Shown here: positions 1 to 8,575 of the stretch, piece after piece
Layout: each line of letters starts with the position of its first letter
Position numbering within the stretch: the stretch's first letter is position 1
Assembly: GCA_001464895.1 (NCBI GenBank)
Contig: LNEE01000051.1
Coordinates: 124,001-188,000 of the forward strand
Direction of reading: 5' to 3'
Source: Betaproteobacteria bacterium Ga0077532
GTDB lineage: Bacteria; Pseudomonadota; Gammaproteobacteria; Burkholderiales; Ga0077523
DNA: 64,000 nt
Made by a program: the position numbers and the translations under genes
Notes under the pieces: generated by a model
What the model saw: the letters and a program-made list of their open reading frames with translations, nothing else
Database searches by the model: none
Told to the model about the DNA's origin: nothing

Positions 1-1
1 G

Positions 2-1732
2 GGGCTCGACCGCGCGCGCGACGTCCTGGCGCTGCTCGTGGTCGGCAGCGGCGGTGCGCTGCTGAGCGCCATCTTCGGACCCACCAGCCTCGCGCTGGCC
101 GGCGCCTTCGATCCACCGCTCTTCGGAACCGTCTTCCTGCAGTGGGTGATGGGCGACGCCACCGGGGTGATCGTGTTCTGCCCGCTCCTGCTCGCCTGGA
201 CGGGATGGCGCCCGAGCCGGCCCGCGTCCGCCGTAGCTGCGGAAGCGGCGGTGCTCATGATCACGCTGCTGGTCGTCTGCGAGGCCGTCTTCGGCGGGCT
301 CGGGCTCATCCGCTCGGGCTACTACCCGGCCGCGCTCGCGCTCTTTCCGCTCGCCGTATGGGCGGCCCTGCGGTTCGGGCTGCGCGGCGCGACGGCTGTC
401 ACGCTCGTCGTGTCGATCGCTGCGGTCTGGGGCACGGTGGACGGTCGTGGGCCGTTCGTCGAAGCGACGGGATTCGACAGCCTCGTGCGGTGGTGGGTCT
501 TCGCGAACGTGATCACCGTGACCAGCCTTCTGCTCGCCGCATCGCGCGCGGAACGTCATCGGGCCGAAGCCGATCTGGCCGCGCAGCGGGATTTCGTCTC
601 CGCCATCCTCGACGTGCAGGGCGCCCTCGTGGCTGTGCTCGACGGCGACGGATCGGTGCTCCGCGCCAACCGCGCCTTCGAGGGGCTCACCGGATTCACC
701 GCCGAGGAGATCCGCGGACGCCGGTTCTGCGAGCTGTTCGTCGCCCCGCACGAGCGCGACAAGGTGGAGGGCCATCTCGAGATGCTGCGGCTCGGATTGT
801 CGCAGCGCGTGCGCTACGACGCCGGCCTGCCGCGTCGCCAGGGTGACCCTCTGCTCGTGTCGTGGTCGAACACGGCACTGCGCGCCGGACGCCGCCAACT
901 CTCGCACGTGATCCTCACGGGCATCGACATCACCGAGCGGACCCAGGCCACCTCTGCCTTGCGCGCGGCACGCCACGATCTCGAGCGACGGGTTCGCGAG
1001 CGCACCTGCGAGCTGGCGGCAACGAACGCAGAGCTGGAAGCCGAGATCAGCGAGCGCCGCCGACTGGAGCAGGCCATCATCGAGGTCGCGGAGCACGAGC
1101 AGATGCGGATCGGCCAGGAACTGCACGACGGCCTCGGCCAGCAGCTCACCGCCGTCGCATTCATCGCCGAGGTTCTGGCGCGCAAGCTCTCCGCGCGCGC
1201 GATCCCCGAGACGGCCGACGCCGCGCGGATCGAGCAACTGGTGAGCGCGGCGGTTTCGCAGACGAGACAACTCGCGCGCGGCCTCGCCCCGGTGGACCTC
1301 GACGCGGAAGGTCTGATGGCGGCCCTCGAGGATCTCGCCACCACCGTGCGCGACGTGTTCGGCATCGACTGCCACTTCCACTGCGCCGCGCGGGTGCCAG
1401 TGCACGACAGCGCGCTGGCCATCAACCTCTATCGCATCGCCCAGGAGGCCGTGACGAACGCCGCGAAGCACGCGGCCGCGCGCCACCTGCTCATCGAGCT
1501 CGCCCATCGCGAAGGACGCCTCGCACTCACCGTGACGGACGACGGTCGCGGCCTCGACGTCACGCGCGCAGCCGGAGACGGCATGGGCCTGCGGATCATG
1601 CGGCACCGCGCCCATGTGATCGGCGCGGGGCTCGCCATCGAAAGCACGCCGGGATCCGGCGTCTCGGTGCGCGTCACACTCCCGCTCGCGGCCCCGGCGC
1701 CGCATGCGATGCCGGAGACCGCGGATGCCTGA
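2..1732 (+). CDS. MASE1/PAS sensor histidine kinase (5' end outside window)
   Basis: The reading frame is open to the left edge, so the N-terminus is missing; 576 residues are visible. The first ~165 residues are hydrophobic helices resembling a MASE1 integral membrane sensor. A PAS/PAC segment follows (about nt 580-960), then a coiled stretch and a HisKA_3-type dimerisation domain whose phosphoacceptor His lies in a QELHDGLGQQ motif (His codon at nt 1124). A C-terminal HATPase with NLYRIAQEAVTNAAKHA and DDGRGL closes the protein. This is the NarX/UhpB/DegS class, which pairs with LuxR-type regulators, and such a gene overlaps its 3' end by 8 bp. The ligand is unknown. Membrane location is inferred from the helices. 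Confidence 0.9.
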   Translation, partial: GLDRARDVLALLVVGSGGALLSAIFGPTSLALAGAFDPPLFGTVFLQWVMGDATGVIVFCPLLLAWTGWRPSRPASAVAAEAAVLMITLLVVCEAVFGGLGLIRSGYYPAALALFPLAVWAALRFGLRGATAVTLVVSIAAVWGTVDGRGPFVEATGFDSLVRWWVFANVITVTSLLLAASRAERHRAEADLAAQRDFVSAILDVQGALVAVLDGDGSVLRANRAFEGLTGFTAEEIRGRRFCELFVAPHERDKVEGHLEMLRLGLSQRVRYDAGLPRRQGDPLLVSWSNTALRAGRRQLSHVILTGIDITERTQATSALRAARHDLERRVRERTCELAATNAELEAEISERRRLEQAIIEVAEHEQMRIGQELHDGLGQQLTAVAFIAEVLARKLSARAIPETADAARIEQLVSAAVSQTRQLARGLAPVDLDAEGLMAALEDLATTVRDVFGIDCHFHCAARVPVHDSALAINLYRIAQEAVTNAAKHAAARHLLIELAHREGRLALTVTDDGRGLDVTRAAGDGMGLRIMRHRAHVIGAGLAIESTPGSGVSVRVTLPLAAPAPHAMPETADA

Positions 1733-2381
1733 CAGCCGCGTCCTGGTCGTCGACGACCACCCCATCCTCCGCCACGGCATCGCTGAGCTGGTGCAGCACG
1801 AACCCGGCTTCGAAGTGTGCGCCGAGGCCGGCAATGCCACCGAGGCGCTGGAGCAGCTCGCCCGCCATCCGATCGACCTCGCGATCGTGGACCTCTCGCT
1901 CGCCGGCCTGTCGGGTATCGACCTGTTGAAGACGCTCCGCACGAAGCATCCGGCGGTGCGTACCCTCGTGATGTCGATGCACGACGAGACTCTCTACGCC
2001 GAACGCGCGCTGCGGGCCGGCGCCCGCGGTTACGTGATGAAGCAGGAGGCCACGCGGCAGATCCTCACCGCGCTGCGCCACATCCGCGACGGCGAGATCT
2101 GGCTCTCGGAACGCATGCGCCAGCGCCTGCTCTCCCGTATCGCCGATGCCCCGGCCAGCACCGTTCGGCAGGGCACCGACCTCACGCTGCTCACCGACCG
2201 CGAGCTGGAGGTCTTCCGCCTCATCGGCCGAGGCCTGAAGACCGGCGAGATCGCACGCGAGCTGCATCGCAGCGTCAACACCGTCGAGGCCCATCGCGCC
2301 GCGATCAAGCGCAAGTTCGCCATCACCACCGGTGCCGAGCTGGCGCGGCTTGCCTTCCAGGCGTTCGAAGGGGACGCCTGA
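1725..2381 (+). CDS. NarL/LuxR-family response regulator
   Basis: 218 residues. The N-terminal receiver has the acidic pair Asp10/Asp11, the phosphoacceptor Asp56 (IVDLSL) and Lys106 (YVMKQE). The C-terminus is a LuxR-type helix-turn-helix (LTDRELEVFRLIGRGLKTGE, then VNTVEAHRAAIKRK). The chosen ATG at 1725 gives MPDSRVLVVDDH, the expected receiver start, and overlaps the stop of the kinase by 8 bp, a sign of translational coupling. An in-frame ATG at 1704 adds seven residues with no family support. It is almost certainly the cognate partner of the upstream HisKA_3 kinase. Target genes cannot be deduced; the closest candidates are the genes downstream. Confidence 0.93.
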   Translation: MPDSRVLVVDDHPILRHGIAELVQHEPGFEVCAEAGNATEALEQLARHPIDLAIVDLSLAGLSGIDLLKTLRTKHPAVRTLVMSMHDETLYAERALRAGARGYVMKQEATRQILTALRHIRDGEIWLSERMRQRLLSRIADAPASTVRQGTDLTLLTDRELEVFRLIGRGLKTGEIARELHRSVNTVEAHRAAIKRKFAITTGAELARLAFQAFEGDA

Positions 2382-2510
2382 CCGGGCTCTCCGCCCCCTT
2401 CCCGCGAGCGGACCGTCGTCCGGTTTCGTCGGCGCAAGGAACCATCGCAGCAGCGATCTGGCGGGGGTACGGGCGTGCCGGATACGCACATCGTCCGCAC
2501 CGCATCCTTC

Positions 2511-2523
2511 GTTCCAGTGGAAC
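2511..2523. promoter_or_regulatory. Small palindrome upstream of the LysR gene (possible operator)
   Basis: GTTCCAGTGGAAC is a perfect 5-bp-arm inverted repeat 53 bp before the LysR start, in the locally most AT-rich part of the 194-bp gap. LysR regulators often bind interrupted dyads in their own promoters, so autoregulation is possible. Only the palindrome is seen; its function is inferred. Confidence 0.25.
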
Positions 2524-2575
2524 AATGACCCCGGTTCGTTCTATTTTGTAGTCGTCCGGTTCCGGGAGATCGCCC

Positions 2576-3532
2576 ATGCCCCAGCTCAACTATCACCACC
2601 TGCGCTACTTCCGCGCGATCGCGCAGGAGGGGAGCCTCGTGCGCGCGGCCGAGACGCTCCACGTCTCGCAATCGGCGCTGTCCATCCAGCTCCGTCAGCT
2701 CGAGGACCGCCTGGGCCACGCACTCTTCGAACGCGGTCACCGCGGCCTCGTCCTCACCGAAGCCGGCCGCATCGCGCTCGGGTACGCGCAGACCATCTTC
2801 GACACCGGGGACGAGCTGCTCAGCACCCTGCAGGGTCGTCGCGGACCGGCGCGCCAGGTGTTGCGCGTCGGCGCCGTGGCGACGCTGTCGCGGAACTTCC
2901 AGCTCGAACTGCTCCGCCCCCTGCTGGGCCGCGAGGACGTCGAGCTGGTGATCCATTCGGGCAGCCTGCGGGAGATGCTCGCCCAGCTCTCGGCGCACAC
3001 CATCGATGTGGTGCTCACCAATCTCGCGGTGCCGCGCGACGCCGAGACCGGATGGCACAGCCAGCGCATCGCGGAGCAGCCGGTCAGCCTCGTCGGCCGG
3101 CCGGTGCGCGGGCGGAAGCGCTTCCGGTTTCCCGAGGATCTCGCGACGACGCCCGTGGTGCTCCCCAGCGTGCAGAGCAGCATCCGCGTGGCCTTCGATC
3201 TCGCACTCGAACGGGCGGGCATCCGTCCGCAGATCCTGGCGGAGGTCGACGACATGGCGATGCTGCGTCTGCTCGCGCGCGAGACCCCTGGCGTGACCCT
3301 GGTACCTCCGGTGGTCGTGCAGGACGAACTTCGCACCAAGGTGCTGGTGGAACGCTGCCGGATCCCGGAGATCCGCGAGAGCTTCCATGCGGTCACGACG
3401 AGTCGGCGATTTCCGAACCCACTCGTGCGCGATCTTCTCCAGCCCCTTCAACAGCGCACCCGACCCGCCGGCGCAGGGGGACGCGCTGCCAACCTCACGG
3501 ATTCCACCACCCCGCCCCCGCGGATGACGTGA
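2576..3532 (+). CDS. LysR-family transcriptional regulator, NhaR-like
   Basis: 318 residues. The N-terminal winged HTH (about residues 5-64) begins LNYHHLRYFRAIAQEGSLVR and continues with LHVSQSALSIQLRQLEDRLG, close to the pattern of NhaR-type LysR regulators. The rest is a periplasmic-binding-protein-like effector domain, including LVPPVVVQDEL near the C-terminus. The final ~25 residues are low complexity (Gly/Pro/Thr rich) and may be a nonconserved tail. In enterobacteria NhaR responds to sodium and alkaline stress, but no antiporter gene is adjacent here, so the inducer and targets stay unknown. It stands alone between the two-component pair and a MITE-like element. Confidence 0.9.
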   Translation: MPQLNYHHLRYFRAIAQEGSLVRAAETLHVSQSALSIQLRQLEDRLGHALFERGHRGLVLTEAGRIALGYAQTIFDTGDELLSTLQGRRGPARQVLRVGAVATLSRNFQLELLRPLLGREDVELVIHSGSLREMLAQLSAHTIDVVLTNLAVPRDAETGWHSQRIAEQPVSLVGRPVRGRKRFRFPEDLATTPVVLPSVQSSIRVAFDLALERAGIRPQILAEVDDMAMLRLLARETPGVTLVPPVVVQDELRTKVLVERCRIPEIRESFHAVTTSRRFPNPLVRDLLQPLQQRTRPAGAGGRAANLTDSTTPPPRMT

Positions 3533-3577
3533 CCGCCGATCCACGGATGGCGCGATACCCCGCGTAGCCGCCCGCCC

Positions 3578-3823
3578 CTAGTGTCTCGACACGGAAGTCC
3601 GCAAGCATCGATCGCGATTGCGGCACCGGTGAGCGGAGAGACTTGGACCATGGGCAAGCACTGGGTTGGACCTGCGTCGGAGCGCCAAGCGGGGCGTCAG
3701 GCAAGGCGCGAAACACAGCCAGGTTGGACACCTGACGAGGATTCGCAACGCCGCAGTTCGCAACGTCTGATTGCGCCGGGCGGCGCGTTCCGACGTGGCG
3801 GCGCTTCCGTGCCGGGACACTAG
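3578..3823. mobile_element. MITE-like element, 246 bp with 20-bp terminal inverted repeats
   Basis: The left end reads CTAGTGTCTCGACACGGAAG (3578-3597). The right end (3804-3823), reverse-complemented, reads CTAGTGTCCCGGCACGGAAG: 18 of 20 bases match. CTAG at both outer edges is itself palindromic, so it may be either part of the repeat or a 4-bp target duplication of the YTAR type favoured by IS5-group transposases. The interior has no transposase and no recognisable gene. This explains the ~320-bp gap between the LysR gene and the ABC transporter operon. No second copy was noticed in the window. Confidence 0.65.
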
Positions 3824-3853
3824 CATCGCGGTCGAGACCTGCCCCTCGACACC

Positions 3854-5353
3854 ATGCACCTCCAGCTCCGCAGCATGGCCAGGCGCTTCGGCGCCAACCT
3901 CGCCGTGGATGGTGTGGATCTCGACGTCGCCGGCGGTGAGGTCCTCGCGCTCCTCGGGGAGAACGGCGCGGGCAAGAGCACGTTGATGAAGCTGCTCTAC
4001 GGTGTCCATCGACCGGATGCCGGGCAGATCACCATCGACGGTAGGGCGACCCGCATCGACTCCCCGCGCGACGCCATGGCGAGCGGCATCGGCATGGTCT
4101 TCCAGCAGTTCAGCGTGATCCCCGCACTCACCGTCCGGGAGAACCTCGCGCTCGCACACGCATCGACCCCGTGGTTCACCGGGCGGGGTGCGCGTCGGGC
4201 GACGGCGGGTCTGGCACCGCTCGCGGCCATCGCTCCCGAGGTGCCCATGGATGCACGGGTGTCGTCCCTGAGCGTGGGTCAGATGCAGCTCGTCGAACTG
4301 GCGAAGGCGCTGCAGCAGGATCCACGTCTGCTGATTCTCGACGAGCCCACGGCCGTTCTCGGCGACGACGAGGTCCGGCGCCTGTGGTCCCTGATCCGCG
4401 GGTTCGCGACGCGCGGTCTCGCCGTCGTCCTCATCACGCACAAGCTCGCCGACGTGACGGCGTGCGCCGATCGCGTGGCGGTCATGCGGCGCGGCCGTGT
4501 CGTCGCAACGGGCGCCGCGCGGGATCTCGATGCCAACGACCTGCTGCGGACCATGGTCGGCGAGCGAGATCTCGCCGCGCCATCGACGGCGCCGCTCCCA
4601 GCGGATGCGCCGACCCGCGTGTGGATCCGCGATCTGTCCGCCCGCGGACCTGGCAACCGCATCGACGGCGTGGATCTGCGGATCGCGCGCGGCGAGGTGC
4701 TCGGCATCGCGGGCGTGTCTGGGCACGGGCAGGACGTTCTGGCGGACGCGTGTGCGGGCGTGCTGTCGCCCGACGCGGGTGAAGTCATCGTCGACGGCGA
4801 GACGCTCTTCGCGCCGCGGCAACGGGAGCCCCGCGCCGGCCGCGTCGCGTACATCCCCGAGCAACCCATCCGCAACGCGGTGGCGCCCGACCTGTCGCTC
4901 GCGCTCAATCTGCATCTGGATCGCCTGGACACGCTGCCCGCCATCCCCGATCGCCGCCGCCTGGAGGCCGATGCGCGCGCGCTGCTCACGCGCTTCGACG
5001 TCCGGCCGGCGGATCCGGGCATGGCCGCCGGTCGACTGTCGGGCGGCAACCTGCAGAAGCTGGTGGCGGCGCGGGAACTCCGTGGTGCACCGGCCCTCGT
5101 GGTGGCCAGCCATCCGACGATGGGCCTGGATCTCGCCGCGAGCGCGTTTCTCTACCACCAGCTCTTCGCGCTGGCGCAGGCCGGTAGCGCGGTGCTGTGG
5201 ATCTCCGAGGATCTCGACGACCTGCTGCGTCACGCCCACCGTATCGCCGTGCTCCATCGAGGGCGCATCGCCGGAGTGGTGCCCGCGGACCAGCGGCACC
5301 GCCAGACGATCGGCGCGTGGATGACCGGCCATGCCGATGCGGAGGCCGCATGA
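3854..5353 (+). CDS. BMP-type ABC importer, tandem ATP-binding protein
   Basis: 499 residues with two fused ABC domains, as in RbsA/NupO-type ATPases. The first is complete: Walker A GENGAGKST, signature LSVGQMQLVELAKAL, Walker B LLILDEPTAVL. The second has a degenerate P-loop (GVSGHGQDVL) but a good signature (LSGGNLQKLVAAREL) and TMGLD in place of Walker B, a usual asymmetry for this family. Its stop overlaps the next gene in ATGA, and two permeases plus a BMP binding protein follow, so this is a complete importer. Characterised relatives take up nucleosides or purine-like compounds; the actual substrate is inferred. Confidence 0.93.
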   Translation: MHLQLRSMARRFGANLAVDGVDLDVAGGEVLALLGENGAGKSTLMKLLYGVHRPDAGQITIDGRATRIDSPRDAMASGIGMVFQQFSVIPALTVRENLALAHASTPWFTGRGARRATAGLAPLAAIAPEVPMDARVSSLSVGQMQLVELAKALQQDPRLLILDEPTAVLGDDEVRRLWSLIRGFATRGLAVVLITHKLADVTACADRVAVMRRGRVVATGAARDLDANDLLRTMVGERDLAAPSTAPLPADAPTRVWIRDLSARGPGNRIDGVDLRIARGEVLGIAGVSGHGQDVLADACAGVLSPDAGEVIVDGETLFAPRQREPRAGRVAYIPEQPIRNAVAPDLSLALNLHLDRLDTLPAIPDRRRLEADARALLTRFDVRPADPGMAAGRLSGGNLQKLVAARELRGAPALVVASHPTMGLDLAASAFLYHQLFALAQAGSAVLWISEDLDDLLRHAHRIAVLHRGRIAGVVPADQRHRQTIGAWMTGHADAEAA

Positions 5354-6396
5354 GCGGCGGCACGGTGGATCGAGCCCGCGCGATGGCCGCTCCACTCGGC
5401 CGCCCCGCACTGGCAGCAGCGGCGTTCGTGGTGCTCGCCGCCGTATTCTTCGCCGTGATCGGGCGCAATCCCCTGGCCATGATCGGCGTGGTGCTGGAGG
5501 CTGCCGCCGGGGACAGCTACGCCATCGGCGAATCGCTGGTGCGCGCCACACCGATCCTGCTCTGCGCGCTGGCCACCGCGCTGCCGGCCCGCGTGGGCCT
5601 CATCTCGGTGGGCGCGGAGGGACAGTTCTACGCGGGCGCCATTGCCGGGACGGGCACGGTGCTGTCGATGCTCCCGACGCCGGGTTGGACGATGCTGCCG
5701 CTCATGCTCGTCACCGGGGCGCTGGGCGGCATGGTGTGGTCGCTGGTCGCCGGCCTGCTGCGCACCGGGCTGCAGGTGAACGAGACCATCAGCACCCTGC
5801 TCACCAACTATGTCGCGGCGTTGCTGGTGACGTGGCTGGTGTACGGACCCTGGAAGAACCCCGCGAGCCAGGGATGGCCGGCGACAGTGGAGTTTCCCGC
5901 TGCGGCGAGACTCCCGGCGCTGTTCGACAGCCGTGTGCACGCGGGGCTGCTGATCGGCATCGCGCTCGCGGTCGTGCTGCATCTCGTCCTGACGCGCACG
6001 CGCTGGGGCCTCGTGCTGGACGTGCTGCGGAGCAATCCGCGGGCGGGGCTCGTGGCGGGTCTCGACTTTCGGCGCAATGCGCTCATCGTGATGGCGCTCG
6101 GCGGCGCGCTCGCCGGGCTCGCCGGGATCGCCGAGACGGCCTCGATCCAGGGGCGACTGCAATCGGACATCGCGGGCGGCGCGGGCTTCAGCGGGTTCCT
6201 GGTCGCGTGGCTCGCCCGGAACCACTGCCTGCGGATCATCCCGCTGTCGCTGCTCGTCGGCGCCCTGCTCGCATCGGGCGACGGCCTGCAGATGTTCGCG
6301 CAGGTGCCTTCGTCGGTGACGCTCGTCATCCAGGGGCTGCTGTTCGTCGCCGTGCTGCTGGTGAACGGCTGGCTCGACCGGAAGCGTCCGGCATGA
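5350..6396 (+). CDS. BMP-type ABC importer permease 1
   Basis: 348 residues from the ATG that overlaps the ATPase stop (ATGA). Multiple hydrophobic segments and the BPD_transp_2 family pattern are evident, including PILLCALATALPARVGLISV near residue 70 and the EGQFYAGA motif. It matches the YufP/NupP class, the larger of two non-identical permeases in nucleoside-type importers. An in-frame upstream ATG at 5197 would run through the ATPase gene and is not credible. Its stop overlaps the start of permease 2 by ATGA, so the two are translationally coupled and should form the heterodimeric inner-membrane channel. Confidence 0.92.
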   Translation: MSGGTVDRARAMAAPLGRPALAAAAFVVLAAVFFAVIGRNPLAMIGVVLEAAAGDSYAIGESLVRATPILLCALATALPARVGLISVGAEGQFYAGAIAGTGTVLSMLPTPGWTMLPLMLVTGALGGMVWSLVAGLLRTGLQVNETISTLLTNYVAALLVTWLVYGPWKNPASQGWPATVEFPAAARLPALFDSRVHAGLLIGIALAVVLHLVLTRTRWGLVLDVLRSNPRAGLVAGLDFRRNALIVMALGGALAGLAGIAETASIQGRLQSDIAGGAGFSGFLVAWLARNHCLRIIPLSLLVGALLASGDGLQMFAQVPSSVTLVIQGLLFVAVLLVNGWLDRKRPA

Positions 6397-7313
6397 CGTC
6401 GTTCGACATCGTCTTCGGCAGTTTCCTCGTGTCCGCGCTGCGCAGCGCGACGCCGCTCGTGTTCGTGCTGGTGGGCGAGACCCTCGTGCAGCGCACCGGC
6501 TCCATCAATCTCGGTGTCGAGGGGCAGATGCTCGTCGGGGCGATGGCCGGCTACGGCGCGGCGGCGCTGTGGGGCGATCCGTGGCTGGGGCTCGTCGCGG
6601 GCGCGGGCGCGGGGATGCTGCTCTCGTCGGTGCACGGACTGCTGACGCTCGCGGCCCGCGCCAACCAGTTCGCTTCGGGCCTCGCCGTCTGGATGCTGGG
6701 CTTCGGCCTTTCGGCGTACTACGGCGCGGGGCTCGTGGGCCGGAAGATCGAAGGGTTCGGCACCTGGCGCGGCGCGGGGCTCGACGACGTGCCCGTGCTC
6801 GGACCGATCGTCGCCGGCATGACGCCGACCGTGCTGCTCGCCCTCGTCGTCGCGCCCGCGGTCGCGTGGTGGTTCTGGCGTACACGCACCGGCCTCGTCT
6901 GGCGGGCCGTGGGGGAATCGCCCGAGGCCGCGCGCGCCGCGGGGCTGCGCCCGATCCGCGTGCGTCTGCAGGCCATCCTGCTCGGCGGCCTGCTGTCGGG
7001 GCTCGGCGGCGCCGCGCTGTCGGTGGATCACACGCGCACCTGGGCCGAGGGCATGACCGCCGGACGCGGCCTCGTCGCGGTCGGCCTCGTCATCGTCGCG
7101 CGCTGGAACCCGTGGTGGGTGCTACCCACCGCCCTGCTGTTCGGCGGCGCGGAGGCACTCGCCCTGCGCCTGCAGACCGCGGACGCCGGCGTGTCTGCCC
7201 ATCTGCTGCTCACCCTTCCCTACATCACGAGCCTGGCCGTGCTGACGCTCACCTGCCTCCGCGACCGGGGACAGGCAGCGCCTGCCGGACTGCGCGCGGT
7301 GATGGATCGCTGA
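6393..7313 (+). CDS. BMP-type ABC importer permease 2
   Basis: 306 residues. The start at 6393 (MTSFDIVFGSFLVSALRSAT) follows the ATGA overlap with permease 1. It is rich in transmembrane helices and carries the family signature GETLVQRTGSINLGVEGQML followed by a second conserved stretch around EAARAAGL. It is the shorter partner (YufQ/NupQ class) of the permease pair. The gene for the binding protein starts 23 bp downstream, so the operon continues. No unusual features are seen. Confidence 0.92.
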   Translation: MTSFDIVFGSFLVSALRSATPLVFVLVGETLVQRTGSINLGVEGQMLVGAMAGYGAAALWGDPWLGLVAGAGAGMLLSSVHGLLTLAARANQFASGLAVWMLGFGLSAYYGAGLVGRKIEGFGTWRGAGLDDVPVLGPIVAGMTPTVLLALVVAPAVAWWFWRTRTGLVWRAVGESPEAARAAGLRPIRVRLQAILLGGLLSGLGGAALSVDHTRTWAEGMTAGRGLVAVGLVIVARWNPWWVLPTALLFGGAEALALRLQTADAGVSAHLLLTLPYITSLAVLTLTCLRDRGQAAPAGLRAVMDR

Positions 7314-7336
7314 CCCACCCCGAAGGAGTACCCGCC

Positions 7337-8401
7337 ATGAAACTGCATCGACTCGTCCGCCCGCTGCTCGCCGCCGCCCTCGCGCTCGGCGCCCACGCCG
7401 CCCACAGCCAGACCATCGGCTACATCTACGTGGGCCCGGAGAAGGACTACGGCTACAACACGTCGCACGACCTCGGCCGGCAGTACGTCGAGAAGACGGT
7501 GTCCGGCACCAAGACCCTGCACGTGGAGAACATCCCCGAGACGGCCGAGGTGTCGCGCGTGATGGAACGCATGATCAAGTCCGGCGCGTCGATCGTCTTC
7601 GCGACGAGCTACGGCTATCTCGACTACGCGATCGAACTCGGCAAGAAGTACCCGAAGGTCGCGTTCATGCACGCGGGCGGCCTGAAGACCGGCGACAACG
7701 TCGGCACCTACTGGGCGAACTCCGACGATGCGATCTACCTCGCCGGCATGGCGGCGGGTTCCGTGACGAAGAGCGGCAAGCTGGGCTTCATCGCCGCGTT
7801 CCCCATCCCGCAGGTCGTACGCTCGATCAACGCGTTCACGCTCGGCGCCCAGGCCATGAATCCGAAGGTGACGACGACGGTCGTCTGGACGGGTGGATGG
7901 CTCGAACCGGCGAAGGAGGCCGAAGCCACCAACTCGCTCGTCGACGCCGGCATCGACGTGATCGGCGAGCAGGTCGACAGCCCGATCACCATCGCGCAGA
8001 CGGCCGAGAAGCGCGGCATCTTCGTGGTGGGCAAGGACGTCGATGTCTCGAAGTTCGCACCGAAGTCGGTGCTGACCGGCGCCTCGTGGAACTGGGGCCC
8101 GACGATGGTGAAGGTGGTGAACGAGATCAAGGCCGGCACTTGGAAGCCGTCGCACATTCGCGGCGATCTGAAGGACGGCACCGTCGTGCTGGATCCCTTC
8201 GGCCCCGCGGTCACCGAGCCCGTGCGCAAGACCATCCTCGCGAAGAAGGCCGACATCCTCGCCGACAAGTTCGAGGTGTGGTCCGGTCCGATGATGGCGC
8301 AGGACGGCAAGGAACTTCTGCCGGCGGGCAAGGCGATGCCGATGGACATGCTGGAGAGCATGGGCTTCCTCGTGAAGGGTGTGATCGGGACGATCAAGTA
8401 A
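7337..8401 (+). CDS. BMP-family substrate-binding protein
   Basis: 354 residues with an AAGGAG ribosome site about 8 bp before the ATG. The N-terminus is a Sec signal peptide (Arg-containing n-region, Leu/Ala-rich core, likely cleavage after AHS). The mature part begins TIGYIYVGPEKDYGYN, followed by the typical BMP blocks FATSYGYLDYA, KVAFMHAGG and GFIAAFPIPQVVRSINAF. BMP proteins bind nucleosides or related compounds in the periplasm and deliver them to the permeases encoded just upstream. No lipobox Cys is evident, so it is probably soluble. The downstream amidohydrolase and RidA genes suggest a nitrogen-rich substrate such as a purine or pyrimidine derivative (inference). Confidence 0.93.
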   Translation: MKLHRLVRPLLAAALALGAHAAHSQTIGYIYVGPEKDYGYNTSHDLGRQYVEKTVSGTKTLHVENIPETAEVSRVMERMIKSGASIVFATSYGYLDYAIELGKKYPKVAFMHAGGLKTGDNVGTYWANSDDAIYLAGMAAGSVTKSGKLGFIAAFPIPQVVRSINAFTLGAQAMNPKVTTTVVWTGGWLEPAKEAEATNSLVDAGIDVIGEQVDSPITIAQTAEKRGIFVVGKDVDVSKFAPKSVLTGASWNWGPTMVKVVNEIKAGTWKPSHIRGDLKDGTVVLDPFGPAVTEPVRKTILAKKADILADKFEVWSGPMMAQDGKELLPAGKAMPMDMLESMGFLVKGVIGTIK

Positions 8402-8416
8402 GGCGGATCGCAGGCT

Positions 8417-8516
8417 GGTGGCGTGGGTCGGGCCATGGCCCGACGCCCATGGTGAATGCGACCACTTCGTCGCCCTGGCCCACGCCGCGTCGGACTGAAG
8501 TCCGACCCACGCCACC
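8417..8516. repeat. REP-like double palindrome with long flanking inverted repeat
   Basis: A perfect 15-bp inverted repeat, GGTGGCGTGGGTCGG at 8417-8431 against its complement at 8502-8516, encloses two palindromes: GTCGGGCCATGGCCCGAC (8427-8444, perfect) and GTCGGACTGAAGTCCGAC (8489-8506, 8-bp arms). This is the architecture of paired REP/BIME elements mobilised by RAYT transposases. It occupies most of the 174-bp gap between the binding protein and the amidohydrolase gene and could terminate or attenuate the transporter mRNA. Confidence 0.6.
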
Positions 8517-8575
8517 CTCGTCCCGAACGCCCGCTTCGGGACGTCATCCATCACCAACACCTCCAGGAGCCTCCG

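Noticed and set aside
3581..3823. An 80-residue frame spanning the MITE-like element
   Set aside because: It begins and ends inside the terminal inverted repeats, so the frame follows from the repeat itself, and no protein family is suggested.
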